Source of the DNA: Ferdinandcohnia salidurans
Lineage (GTDB): Bacteria; Bacillota; Bacilli; Bacillales; Bacillaceae_L
DNA: 64,000 nucleotides
Assembly: GCF_042680725.1 (NCBI RefSeq)
Contig: NZ_JBHUEK010000025.1
Coordinates: 124,001-188,000, forward strand
Direction: 5' to 3'
In this document: piece after piece, positions 35,853 to 44,185 of the stretch
Position numbering within the stretch: position 1 is the stretch's first letter
Layout: each line of letters starts with the position of its first letter
Position numbers and translations under genes: made by a program
The notes under the pieces: generated by a model
The model's input: only the letters and a program-made list of their open reading frames with translations
Database searches by the model: none
What the model was told of the DNA's origin: nothing

Positions 35853-37259
35853 CTATTCTAATAACCCGTCTAACCGATCAATCTCATTCTGAAGATCCTT
35901 GTCCAATTCCAAATAAACAAATTCTTCTTTGACTCTTGTGATAAAGCGGATATCAGTAAATAGCCTTGCAATTGTCACCAACAATCCACCTACATCGAGC
36001 TTTTTTACATCTTTTGTAAGTGCTGTAACAATGAGGTTACTAGATGAAGCTAAAACATTCGAATACAAAAGGATTTTGCGTGTTTTGACCTCATAGAGTT
36101 CGCGACTTAGGTACTTTTTTTCGTCGTAAAATAATGCATGGATCATTGCGATAATCTGGTTGATTAGAATCGATGCTCCTGCCTGTTTCCCAACCGTAGC
36201 TAGATTTTTAAAATCGATGCCCACATCGGCTAATTTTTCTGCAATTTCCGGGGATAGACTTGAACTTACCAAAGGAATAGGAAGACCAACCTTTGTGTTA
36301 ACATCCGATTTAAGATGAAGACCTTGTGTAACAACTGCCGCAGCGAGCAACACCTTTTCATCCATCGCTTTCTGAATCCCATTTTCAATCATTTCACCCG
36401 TTGTTACATTAGGTTCATCCACAATCTTCTTTGACATCCTACCGATAATATCCGGGACCCTCATCACTTTGTATGTGGAAAATCGCCAATCCGTTAAAGT
36501 GCTTGTTAAAATATTTAAAGTGCCAAAAACCCATCCCAGAATAGGGTCGTGTCCAAGTGTTCGATACCTATGACTGACGCTATCGTACCCCTTGCCATTA
36601 CCCCCCAGCCCTATTTCTTTACTTCCATTAATAACATCATAAGGAACTCCATCAGTTAAGATATCATGCAAACCTTCTGGAAACTTTTTCTTCCACTTTT
36701 CTTTTTCCTCTTTAACAACATCTTCACCTTCTTTGTGTCCATAGCGACTATCAAAAGAAGTAAAGACATATTGGCGTATACATTGGATAGCCGTAGCTAA
36801 AATGAGAAAGGTGATATCAACCTTTGTCAGCTTTGTTTTATTTTGAAACAGTTGATTTATCTCATCAACCCTAGCATCTGCATCAGCAATCTCAGTTGGA
36901 GTCAATAACTCCTCTATGGTTGTTTCATGATAGCCACTTTTAGTTGCTGTTTCGAATAGGTCTTCATATGTAGTAGGTTTTATATCTTCATCAAACGTTT
37001 CTTCCTTCACATCTGTGGCCCTAGATTCTTTGTGTTTAGCCATTTGTTGATCAACTTTTGATAAATCGATTCCTATCCCCTGCATGCGCTGCTTAAAATG
37101 GGCAAGCTTTAGATCCGCTTGTGCATTAAGACTTTCTATGGCTCTGTTGTTTTTTTTCACTTCATCTTTTTTTGATTTTGATTCTTGTAACAGGTTTTCG
37201 ATTTTGTCCTGGTTATATTTTAATAGATTCAGTAATTGTTGTTCTTTTTCAATATCCAT
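35853..37259 (-). CDS. Unrecognised 468-residue protein with N-terminal coiled coil
   Basis: I do not recognise this family. Residues 1-55 are a likely coiled coil (LKYNQDKIENLLQESKSKKDEVKK in part). Residues about 140-165 form a hydrophobic helix (ITFLILATAIQCI), and two more lie near 300 and 375 (VLLAAAVVTQG, ILINQIIAMIHALF). A striking central segment is SHRYRTLGHDPILGWVFGT at about 232-250; its His, His and Asp could bind metal and it faintly recalls the HR..TH pattern of YdjM-like (DUF457) membrane hydrolases, but this is weak. It follows the coiled-coil gene at 37273-37800 by 13 bases, so the two form an operon. Ribosome binding site is poor, suggesting translational coupling. Confidence 0.75.
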   Translation of the reverse strand: MDIEKEQQLLNLLKYNQDKIENLLQESKSKKDEVKKNNRAIESLNAQADLKLAHFKQRMQGIGIDLSKVDQQMAKHKESRATDVKEETFDEDIKPTTYEDLFETATKSGYHETTIEELLTPTEIADADARVDEINQLFQNKTKLTKVDITFLILATAIQCIRQYVFTSFDSRYGHKEGEDVVKEEKEKWKKKFPEGLHDILTDGVPYDVINGSKEIGLGGNGKGYDSVSHRYRTLGHDPILGWVFGTLNILTSTLTDWRFSTYKVMRVPDIIGRMSKKIVDEPNVTTGEMIENGIQKAMDEKVLLAAAVVTQGLHLKSDVNTKVGLPIPLVSSSLSPEIAEKLADVGIDFKNLATVGKQAGASILINQIIAMIHALFYDEKKYLSRELYEVKTRKILLYSNVLASSSNLIVTALTKDVKKLDVGGLLVTIARLFTDIRFITRVKEEFVYLELDKDLQNEIDRLDGLLE

Positions 37260-37272
37260 CTCGCTTTAACCC

Positions 37273-37800
37273 CTATATTTGATTTAAATCACTCATCAAC
37301 TCTTCTTGTTTTTTCAGTAAAGCCTCAAATAACAACTCATATTCCTTCAATTTATCCTTTAACTTTTCAACTTCTTCCCTCGTTCTATCAAATTCCCTGG
37401 TTAGTTTTTCCTTTTCAGTTTTCTGTTTTTCGTATAATTCGTTTTGTTTCGCAACCACCTTTTGTAATCTAGCTATTTTCTTCTGAAGTAATTCTCTTTC
37501 TCTTTTTTTCTTAAAAAGTATTTTCGTAATGATTTGTTTTAACCATTTAAAAAAAGAAGGCCTTCCTGAATCTATGGTTATGGATTCAAGGGCTTTGAGC
37601 CTTTTCAAAATGTCATCGTGTAGGGCACCCATACCATCATACATAATGTCTTCACCTATGCTGCCACCAATGGCTCGGCCAACAGCTAAAGAAGTGGTAC
37701 TACCTCCCAATAATAAAACCTGATCCGTTCGGAGGATTCTATCTGCTTCCTCTATCAATTCATCGATTTCTTTCAAGCTCTCTTCATCCTTAAAATACAT
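37273..37800 (-). CDS. Unrecognised 175-residue coiled-coil protein
   Basis: Residues 1-75 hold a small hydrophobic/glycine-rich region (VLLLGGSTTSLAVGRAIGGSIGED), followed by a basic stretch and a long coiled coil at about 95-170 (KKKRERELLQKKIARL in part). Start at 37800 is set by GGGAGG 6 bases before the ATG; the codon at 37839 has none. First gene of the pair with the 468-residue protein. The glycine-rich piece may insert into a membrane or another protein. Family unknown. Confidence 0.75.
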   Translation of the reverse strand: MYFKDEESLKEIDELIEEADRILRTDQVLLLGGSTTSLAVGRAIGGSIGEDIMYDGMGALHDDILKRLKALESITIDSGRPSFFKWLKQIITKILFKKKRERELLQKKIARLQKVVAKQNELYEKQKTEKEKLTREFDRTREEVEKLKDKLKEYELLFEALLKKQEELMSDLNQI

Positions 37801-37887
37801 ATAGTGACCTCCCGTTATCTCTACCGCTAAATTACACATACTCTTAATTATATAGGACTTTTCTCACAATATAAGAATAATATTTAA

Positions 37888-37929
37888 GGGACACAGGGAC
37901 AGGTCCCTCGTCCCACCATTTTTTTACAG
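37888..37929. repeat. GGGACAGGTCCC repeat family, left arm plus spacer
   Basis: GGGACACA, then core GGGACAGGTCCCTCGTCCC (37896-37914), then the usual ACCATTTTTTTACAG spacer. The right arm is missing. Confidence 0.85.
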
Positions 37930-38152
37930 CCAATAAGTGGTTATCTCCTCTTCGACCCAAAGCACCAATAAGAAGTTTGATTGAATATAGTATCCTTATT
38001 TAGTACAGTTATCTTAAGTGGGATTTTTTTAATAGAATACTAGTTTTACTTCCCCAATAATCGACATAAAATCAGCTTTTAAAACGTATTAATATATGAT
38101 TGGGTATACGAATACCCATAAAAGGATAAATGAACCAAATTAAACAACAAAA

Positions 38153-38251
38153 GACAGTGGAACACAGGGACAGGTCCCTTGTCCCCTGGGCGAGACCTTG
38201 ACATGGGGCTTTGCCCAATGGGCAAGGCCCCACCGGCTCGATCCCACTGTC
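38153..38251. repeat. Large composite stem-loop containing a GGGACAGGTCCC copy
   Basis: GACAGTGG (38153-38160) pairs with CCACTGTC (38244-38251). Inside lie a repeat core (38167-38185) and a strong GC-rich hairpin GGGGCTTTGCCC / GGGCAAGGCCCC (38205-38216 with 38220-38231). The structure ends 9 bases before the ribosome binding site of the dynamin-like gene. Confidence 0.7.
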
Positions 38252-38271
38252 CTAGCATTGGAGGTTTACAT

Positions 38272-40950
38272 ATGACATCTGAGCATGAGTTTATTACGAA
38301 GACGTACTATCAAACTTTTATTTCTGAAAATGACACGAGGCATCCGGTAGAGATTCTTGGTGAGGCATATATGGCTGAGCAGGAGAAGGAGCTGTATGAC
38401 CTGTCCTATATACGCTTTGCGCAAGGGGAGATTTATTTTCATTATAAGGATTATGAGGCGGCCATCTATAAGTGGGAGAACATCTCGAACGACTTAGAGC
38501 CGTGGGCGAAGAAAAATATTGCGGATGCGTATTATGAGCTTGGCTTGCTCTCAAATGCGGATGAAGTGTATGGCTCAATTATATCGAGTAATAAAACCCT
38601 GACCAGCGAGGTTTCGTTGAGCCTATTCTCACTTTATCTTGAGGATAACAAGATTGATGCAGCCTACCGAATTATTCAGGAAGCAGTTGAAGGAAATCCC
38701 GATTATCCAAACATTACAACGGTTGCCAAGCATTTTTACGAGGAACAAGAAGATTGGAAAAATGCGATTGAACTGGCTATCAATGAAACGAAGCGAACAG
38801 AGGGTCTTGAATGGTTTGACGCTTTAATTGATTACTGCGAATTAGGGCATAGCAGTTCATTTGCACCTGATACATTCGTTTCGGTATTGCGCAAGTTATA
38901 CGAACTTGACCAAGCAAGATTTAAACAACTAATGGCTGCTGTTTGGAAAAGCTACCAGAATACGAGCGAATATCTAAACTGGCTTCAAGCGGTCGTAAAA
39001 ATCATGAAGGATTTGGAGATCAATCCGTACGAGCAGTGGCATACCATTACTCACTTATTCGAGGAAGCGTATCTTGAATTAACGACTGGTGATTATTTAT
39101 TACGTGATATCGGGCAGCTTATGCCGAAATTGCTGGTCAATTGGTTGAACACAACGACTGCAACGAATGGATTAGCTGCAGCGGCAGCCATTCTTGCGTG
39201 GGATGATATTTTCCCTTCCGCCATCAAAATGGTAATCGTAAAAGAGGCAGAAATTGTCCTAGAAAACGCACATAGCCGTTCATTATCCCTGGATGAATGC
39301 CAACACTTCATGAAATCAATCATTGATTGGGCTCAAAAAAATAATATTGAAACGAGCGACCGGTTAATATGGGGCTTTGATCAACTTTTTGATACAAAAA
39401 CAACGAATTTACTTGTCCTAGGAAAAGGTAAGTATTCATTTGTAAATGCCATTTTAGATGAGGAATTACTGACTCCAACTCTCTCTAATTATACAAGCAT
39501 TCAATACGGAGCAGAAAAAAGGATAGCCGACGTGTCGGACGCTGGTCGTCATCCCCTACCAAGTCCGGAGGAAGCCATTACTCCAGACTCGATATTAGAG
39601 TTGACAGTACCGTCTGCCCAGTTACGAACGTCTGAATTACGATTGAATACCACTGGATATAAAGAGTATTTTATGGAGAAGAGAAAAACGTTCGGTTTCT
39701 TACCTGTTGTCGATGGCGTATTATTCGTGAGCGATGCAGAAAGCCTATCAGAGGCTGATTTTGACTATCTCGCGCAAATCAAACATAGTGCAAAGGATAC
39801 TCCTGTACATTTTGTATTGCGTAATACATTGGACACAGTGAAGATAAATGAATATTTCCCTGAAGCGGTGATTCATTCAGTAAGAAACATGAACTTCTTA
39901 CGTGATATTAAAGTAGGCTTCGGAACGAATTATCGTGTTGGAAAAACCCTATTTTTATTGAGAAAAGTGATTTCCAGCCTATTGAAAAAACGTGCCGATG
40001 CAGAGAACAAATTACTCGATGTAATCGCGCATAATGAAGAATACAATACAAGGTTAGCTGGATTTTTAAATAGCCTTCATGATAAGGAAACCGAGAAGAG
40101 TAAGGAAATTACGGATTCATTCTCCAAAGTAATCTCGGACGTTAAACGAGATCTTTCTGAAAAAATACCAAAGATCCTTACAGGTTGCTCGGAGATTATT
40201 ACTGAAGACAGCAACCTCAACCAATTGCATATTGAGTTAAATGAAAAAATGAACGAAGAGATTCAGCGTTTATTCCAGCAAGAGGTTATACCCGGGCTCT
40301 CTAGTAAACTACAAGATTGGCTTGAAAATTCGAATTCGAAATTGGTTGCGACTCAAGAATATTTAGATGACATGACCCAGTCACTGTCTGAGGTCTATCC
40401 TGAAAAAGAGCTCAAGTTGGAATGTGACTTTAAAGTCGTTGAGGACTGGCGCCGAGACATTGGTCGCATGACTTATCAAATCCAAATTGATAAGGAAAAC
40501 ATCATGCTTCGCCACAATCCAGCGCAAGTATTATTGAAAGGCGCAGGTAAAGTATTGGGCTTGCTACCACAGAAGCAGCAATCATACATGCTCAATCAAT
40601 ATAAAAAATATGTAGAAAATGCTTCTTACGCCGAAGTTGTAGAATCCATACAAAGTAAGTTCTGGCAGCAATTTGACTTCTTCAAGAGGTCACTGCCGCA
40701 GGATATCGGTCTATTCTACAAGGAACCTTTAGATGGACTTTCACAAGCAATCGACCAAACTAAAGACCGTATAGAACAAGACAAAGAAACCTTGGCAAAA
40801 ATGAAATCAAACCCAGAAGTCTACTACGACCCATTGAAACTATTCGAAACAAGACTCGTACACTACGAAAAAATAGTGGGTCTTAGTGACAGGTCCCTTG
40901 TCCCAGCATCTGGGGACACGGGGACGGGTTCCATGTCCCAAACCAACTAA
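38272..40950 (+). CDS. TPR-containing protein with degenerate dynamin-like GTPase domain
   Basis: Protein of about 892 residues. Residues about 30-170 hold TPR-like helical repeats (DYEAAIYKWENIS, ADAYYELGLLSNADEVYGSI). From about 375 a dynamin-like G domain is recognisable: LLVLGKGKYSFVNAILDEELL aligns with the bacterial dynamin P-loop, then TPTLSNYTSI as switch 1. The key residues are lost: the P-loop is short and lacks GKS, the DxPG box reads NTTG (about 458-461) and the N/TKxD box reads NTLD (about 517-520). A helical stalk region follows to about 870. Start at 38272 follows GGAGG by 7 bases. The last 15 or so residues are encoded by repeat DNA. Function unknown; a membrane-remodelling or scaffold role is inference. 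Confidence 0.78.
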   Translation: MTSEHEFITKTYYQTFISENDTRHPVEILGEAYMAEQEKELYDLSYIRFAQGEIYFHYKDYEAAIYKWENISNDLEPWAKKNIADAYYELGLLSNADEVYGSIISSNKTLTSEVSLSLFSLYLEDNKIDAAYRIIQEAVEGNPDYPNITTVAKHFYEEQEDWKNAIELAINETKRTEGLEWFDALIDYCELGHSSSFAPDTFVSVLRKLYELDQARFKQLMAAVWKSYQNTSEYLNWLQAVVKIMKDLEINPYEQWHTITHLFEEAYLELTTGDYLLRDIGQLMPKLLVNWLNTTTATNGLAAAAAILAWDDIFPSAIKMVIVKEAEIVLENAHSRSLSLDECQHFMKSIIDWAQKNNIETSDRLIWGFDQLFDTKTTNLLVLGKGKYSFVNAILDEELLTPTLSNYTSIQYGAEKRIADVSDAGRHPLPSPEEAITPDSILELTVPSAQLRTSELRLNTTGYKEYFMEKRKTFGFLPVVDGVLFVSDAESLSEADFDYLAQIKHSAKDTPVHFVLRNTLDTVKINEYFPEAVIHSVRNMNFLRDIKVGFGTNYRVGKTLFLLRKVISSLLKKRADAENKLLDVIAHNEEYNTRLAGFLNSLHDKETEKSKEITDSFSKVISDVKRDLSEKIPKILTGCSEIITEDSNLNQLHIELNEKMNEEIQRLFQQEVIPGLSSKLQDWLENSNSKLVATQEYLDDMTQSLSEVYPEKELKLECDFKVVEDWRRDIGRMTYQIQIDKENIMLRHNPAQVLLKGAGKVLGLLPQKQQSYMLNQYKKYVENASYAEVVESIQSKFWQQFDFFKRSLPQDIGLFYKEPLDGLSQAIDQTKDRIEQDKETLAKMKSNPEVYYDPLKLFETRLVHYEKIVGLSDRSLVPASGDTGTGSMSQTN
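40887..40939. repeat. GGGACAGGTCCC repeat family, two tandem diverged cores inside a coding end
   Basis: Core 1 TGACAGGTCCCTTGTCCC (40887-40904) and core 2 GGGGACGGGTTCCATGTCCC (about 40920-40939). Both are translated as the C-terminal tail of the dynamin-like protein (SLVPASGDTGTGSMSQTN). Confidence 0.85.
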
Positions 40951-40956
40951 AAACAC

Positions 40957-41002
40957 AAAAAGGTCCAACGAGCATTAAAAAACAACTCGTTGGACCTTTT
41001 TT
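40957..41002. terminator. Convergent terminator, ACACAAAA-GG.CCAACGAG family
   Basis: AAAAAGGTCCAACGAG / CTCGTTGGACCTTTTTT (40957-40972 with 40986-41002). It serves the plus-strand dynamin-like gene and probably the convergent CBS gene. It resembles two other hairpins in the window. Confidence 0.9.
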
Positions 41003-41061
41003 ATAAGATCATTAGTCAATGGTATAATCAATCTCAATCAAATCCCATGCAGTAACCAAAC

Positions 41062-41736
41062 CTAGTGAATCTCATCGTTTTTACCATTTTCCGTGATAAT
41101 AACGGCTTCTAAATCTAATTTTTTCTTGTGCTTTTCCTCAAAGATATCCTCAATTGAAAAGATATCAATCGATTTTGCAACAAAATCTATCGGATGATGA
41201 TGAACCCTGGATAGGACATCCTTTACCTTAATACCTGAAAAATCAACAATTGTAGTTGTTACGTTTTCGGTTACCCATCTTACAATTTCCCCTGTATTTA
41301 GAATGCCCACACATTCTTTCCCTTTATAAACAGGATATTGGGAAAACCCATACCTTTTAATAGTTTGAAACGTATCGATGAGATCATCTTCGTAACCAAC
41401 CGTTATTACCTCTTTTGTTGCAATTGAAAGTGCAAAATTAGGTCGACTAAAGATAGCCGCAATTTTTTCAATTTGTTTAACAACATCGATATGAGGTTCA
41501 GCAATATAAAACCCTAGCTGTTTTTTATCATGAACAAGGGAGTTCCGAAGTTTTGCATATTGTTTTAAGTCTTCGTAAAATTCCCTAATGATTTGATGCT
41601 TCCTCGAACCAACATCTAATAGTACTTTGAATCTATCATCCTGTATCTTAACAATAGATTTTAACGAGTCATGTATTTGATTAAAAGCCACTTCAAACCT
41701 TTCCGAAAGTTGATACGATGTATAAATCGTGCTCAT
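41062..41736 (-). CDS. CBS-domain protein with HEPN-like N-terminal segment
   Basis: Protein of 224 residues. The N-terminal helical part (1-95) has YAKLRNSLVHDK with R64-N65-S66-L67-V68-H69, the RxxxxH spacing of HEPN domains. Two CBS motifs follow at about 100-160 (TFQTIKRYGFSQYPVYKGKECVGILNTGEIVRWV in part) and about 165-220. CBS pairs bind adenosine nucleotides, so the protein may gate an RNase-like or protein-binding activity by nucleotide level. HEPN assignment rests on the motif and the helical setting only. GGAG lies 8 bases before the ATG. Monocistronic. Confidence 0.72.
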   Translation of the reverse strand: MSTIYTSYQLSERFEVAFNQIHDSLKSIVKIQDDRFKVLLDVGSRKHQIIREFYEDLKQYAKLRNSLVHDKKQLGFYIAEPHIDVVKQIEKIAAIFSRPNFALSIATKEVITVGYEDDLIDTFQTIKRYGFSQYPVYKGKECVGILNTGEIVRWVTENVTTTIVDFSGIKVKDVLSRVHHHPIDFVAKSIDIFSIEDIFEEKHKKKLDLEAVIITENGKNDEIH

Positions 41737-41841
41737 TTTGAATTCTCCTTAAAAACTAATTCTTTAACAAACTATTATGTATTTCATTTGCTAACCTATA
41801 TCTTAAAATACCAGCGGCTCCATCTCAACTAAAAATATTTT

Positions 41842-41863
41842 GGGACACAGGGTTCCCTGTCCC
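41842..41863. repeat. GGGACAGGTCCC repeat family, short derivative
   Basis: GGGACACAGGGTTCCCTGTCCC-type palindrome: GGGAC...GTCCC arms with inner CAGGG/CCCTG, followed by the usual ACCACTTTTT spacer. It lies between the CBS gene and the end of the catabolic operon. Confidence 0.75.
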
Positions 41864-41908
41864 ACCACTTTTTCTGGATTCCCTTTCCTCACTTTCGCTG
41901 AACACAAA

Positions 41909-41949
41909 AAAGGCACAACGAGCGAATTTTTCTCACTCATTGCGTCTTT
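41909..41949 (-). terminator. Terminator of the carbohydrate operon
   Basis: AAAGGCACAACGAGCG pairs with CACTCATTGCGTCTTT (41909-41924 with 41934-41949), with several G-U type pairs; T run on the minus strand. Downstream of the CE7-like esterase gene, the last gene of the operon. Confidence 0.75.
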
Positions 41950-42035
41950 ATTTTCCATATAAATTTATGCTAATTTCCCCACAAACAAAAGACAAGAATA
42001 TTCTATATTTTCTGCAGTGCCAAACACTTTTACCT

Positions 42036-42986
42036 TTATAAATTCTCATTCACATATGTAAGCGTATCATCAAGATGTGAGCTAATGCCCCCAACGTTAT
42101 GTCCAGTAAACGGATAAACGACATAACTCTTCTCTGCTTGGATGTGATTATATACACCAAAAATCGATTGTGGTGGACAAACCGGGTCTTTCAGCGCAAT
42201 TGTTACTCTCGTTTTACTTTTTATCATGGAAGCAAAATTCAGATTATCAAAGTAACTTAGATTATGGAAAACCTGTTGTACCTTTTCAGGATACCTTGCT
42301 AAATAATGTTCGAGGCTAACTAGTGATCCTTCTAGCTTCAGCTGAATAGCTAGTTCAATATTACACATATTCGGCACATCAGCAATGACTAATTTAGGTC
42401 GATTATCCAGTGCAGCAACCGCATGGGCGATTCCTCCACCCATGCTTCCACCATAAATACAAATCCGACTTTTATCGATTTCAGGTCTTGTAAACAGAAA
42501 ATCGATTGCGCGTTTATTATCGATGTATACTTTTCGATAATAATATTCGGTTTTGTCTAGAATGCCATGTAACACCCATGTCCCATTTGTTCCAGTCATG
42601 TAGCCAGAGTCGTCACTACTCTCACCATGGCCACGATTATCAATCGCTAGAACTGCATATCCTTGTATAACCCATTTCATATAATCTGAAATAGACTCCT
42701 TATCCATTCCATAACCATGGTACAAAATGATACAAGGCAGGTTTTCCTTAGCTTCTTTCGGTAAAATATAATGCCCACTTATTGGTGTTCCACCAAATCC
42801 TTGGTAGGTTACCTTATAGGCATCAATCTGCTTAATCGGATATTCTTCTCTTACTAGATGGCTTTGTAAAGGGAGTTGCTCAGACTCCTTTAACGTATCT
42901 TCCCAGAATGTATGGAAGTCCTTCGTCTTTGTTAAAGGTGGTTTATATGTTTCATATTCTTTGATTTGTTGTTCGAAATATAACAA
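42036..42986 (-). CDS. CE7-like acetyl esterase (AXE1/cephalosporin-C deacetylase family)
   Basis: Alpha/beta hydrolase of 316 residues, matching the roughly 320-residue CE7 family. YQGFGGTPISGHYILP and LPCIILYHGYG precede the core; nucleophile serine in IYGGSMGGGIAHAVAAL (GxSxGG); DNRGHGES; late histidine in FTGHNVGG. It should remove acetyl groups from oligosaccharides taken up by the cell, since no signal peptide is present. TTG start at 42986 with GGGAGG about 6 bases before. Last gene of the operon. Confidence 0.87.
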   Translation of the reverse strand: MLYFEQQIKEYETYKPPLTKTKDFHTFWEDTLKESEQLPLQSHLVREEYPIKQIDAYKVTYQGFGGTPISGHYILPKEAKENLPCIILYHGYGMDKESISDYMKWVIQGYAVLAIDNRGHGESSDDSGYMTGTNGTWVLHGILDKTEYYYRKVYIDNKRAIDFLFTRPEIDKSRICIYGGSMGGGIAHAVAALDNRPKLVIADVPNMCNIELAIQLKLEGSLVSLEHYLARYPEKVQQVFHNLSYFDNLNFASMIKSKTRVTIALKDPVCPPQSIFGVYNHIQAEKSYVVYPFTGHNVGGISSHLDDTLTYVNENL

Positions 42987-43038
42987 AATAACCCTCCCAA
43001 ATACTTTTAATCGTTTCTTGAGCAGTGACTAGGAATTA

Positions 43039-44097
43039 CTAATCACCTTTATGGGTATTTAAAAAAGCAAACGCACTCTCCATACGATTTGCCATTTCCA
43101 TGAATCCTAGGTCATTCGGATGGATTCCATCGACTGTGCATTCATGCCAGTATTCCCCTAACAACGTAGATCCATCTATAAATGAAATATTTTTATCACC
43201 TTGTTGCTTTAATTTTTCCACTGTTGATTTCGAGTACTCTCTACGGTTTTGATAATCCTCGTACTCTCCAATTTCTTTATCCTGTACAAATGGAATTCGT
43301 GACACTATGACAATAGGAACATCCGGATGAACTTCCCGATAGGTATCGATAAAAGGAAGTAGTGTCTCTTTATATTCCTTGTATGAAACATTAGCCTCAT
43401 AATCAAGGACAAAGCAGGCTGGCCGTTCGATTTCTCTGATGGTTAAGGCCACTCCTTGCTCACCTCTCCCGCTTCCGGAGAATCCTAGATTAATAAATTC
43501 AAAATTAAATCTTCGATTAAGGATATTTGTGTACGACATACCAGGCCTACTTGCACAGGCCCCCTGGGTAATGGATGTACCATAGAAAATCACTCGTTTA
43601 TCTGAAACATACGGAGTAGGCGGTTCAATAATTGCACTTGGATTAACTCCGATGAAAACCTCTTCTACCCCCTGATACAAAGGAAAATACAACGTTACCT
43701 CTCTGGGATGCTCGATCGAGGGTTGATTACTACTAGTAAAATCCCATACCGTTTTCTCATAAGATTGATCAAGTAGTGATGGAATGGCAGTTGTATAATA
43801 CTGTTGTTCCCCTGGTTCCCCCACGTATACATCGAAGCCACATTGACCAGAGGCCGTCATATGCCCCATGTAAGCTGCATCCGTTAGCTTTACTTTTATT
43901 TCAAGCTTTGTAGCATTTGTCCGAAAACTAATTTGTCCACCAGAAGTATGATCCGCTAATTCATCCACACGTGGCGGAATATGATATTCCGGATTTACAG
44001 GAAGTCGCCGATATCGTTCTCCCTCATTAAACCACGCAAAACCACTTAAACGAATAGGCTTTTCTTTTGGACTGTACCACTGCAACTCCTCTTGCAC
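43039..44097 (-). CDS. SGNH/GDSL-type carbohydrate esterase
   Basis: Protein of 352 residues with an N-terminal beta-rich domain (about 1-170) and a C-terminal SGNH hydrolase domain: VIFYGTSITQGACASRPGMSY (block I serine), INLGFSGSGRGE (block II glycine), FVLDYEANV and DGIHPNDLGFMEMAN (block V Asp/His). Such two-domain esterases deacetylate plant or bacterial glycans. GTG start at 44097 with a G-rich binding site 7 bases before. Located between a GH20 enzyme and a CE7-type esterase, so an O-acetylated sugar substrate is likely. Confidence 0.85.
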   Translation of the reverse strand: MQEELQWYSPKEKPIRLSGFAWFNEGERYRRLPVNPEYHIPPRVDELADHTSGGQISFRTNATKLEIKVKLTDAAYMGHMTASGQCGFDVYVGEPGEQQYYTTAIPSLLDQSYEKTVWDFTSSNQPSIEHPREVTLYFPLYQGVEEVFIGVNPSAIIEPPTPYVSDKRVIFYGTSITQGACASRPGMSYTNILNRRFNFEFINLGFSGSGRGEQGVALTIREIERPACFVLDYEANVSYKEYKETLLPFIDTYREVHPDVPIVIVSRIPFVQDKEIGEYEDYQNRREYSKSTVEKLKQQGDKNISFIDGSTLLGEYWHECTVDGIHPNDLGFMEMANRMESAFAFLNTHKGD

Positions 44098-44114
44098 CTT
44101 TCATCCCCCCATTT

Positions 44115-44181
44115 GGGTCAAGGGGACAGGTCCCTCGTCCCACCATTTTTTACAGGGACAAGGGACCTGTCCCTCTGTCCC
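44115..44181. repeat. GGGACAGGTCCC repeat family, full copy A
   Basis: GGGTCAAG, left arm GGGACAGGTCCCTCGTCCC (44123-44141), spacer, right arm GGGACAAGGGACCTGTCCC (44155-44173), then CTCTGTCCC. Lies in the operon between the SGNH esterase and GH20 genes; it ends 5 bases before the GH20 stop codon. Confidence 0.92.
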
Positions 44182-44185
44182 AGAC

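Larger units (their letters stand above)
37801..38271. other. Divergent region between the unknown operon and the dynamin-like gene
   Basis: Holds two copies of the GGGACAGGTCCC repeat (37888-37929 and 38167-38185), a small palindrome TGGGTAT/ATACCCA (38101-38118) that could be an operator, and a large stem-loop at 38153-38251. No RBS-supported open frame was found apart from the gene starts at each side. Confidence 0.7.

Noticed and set aside
38179..38271. Upstream in-frame extension of the dynamin-like gene by 31 codons
   Set aside because: The extension is encoded by the repeat and hairpin DNA; a GGAGG with 7-base spacing identifies the ATG at 38272.
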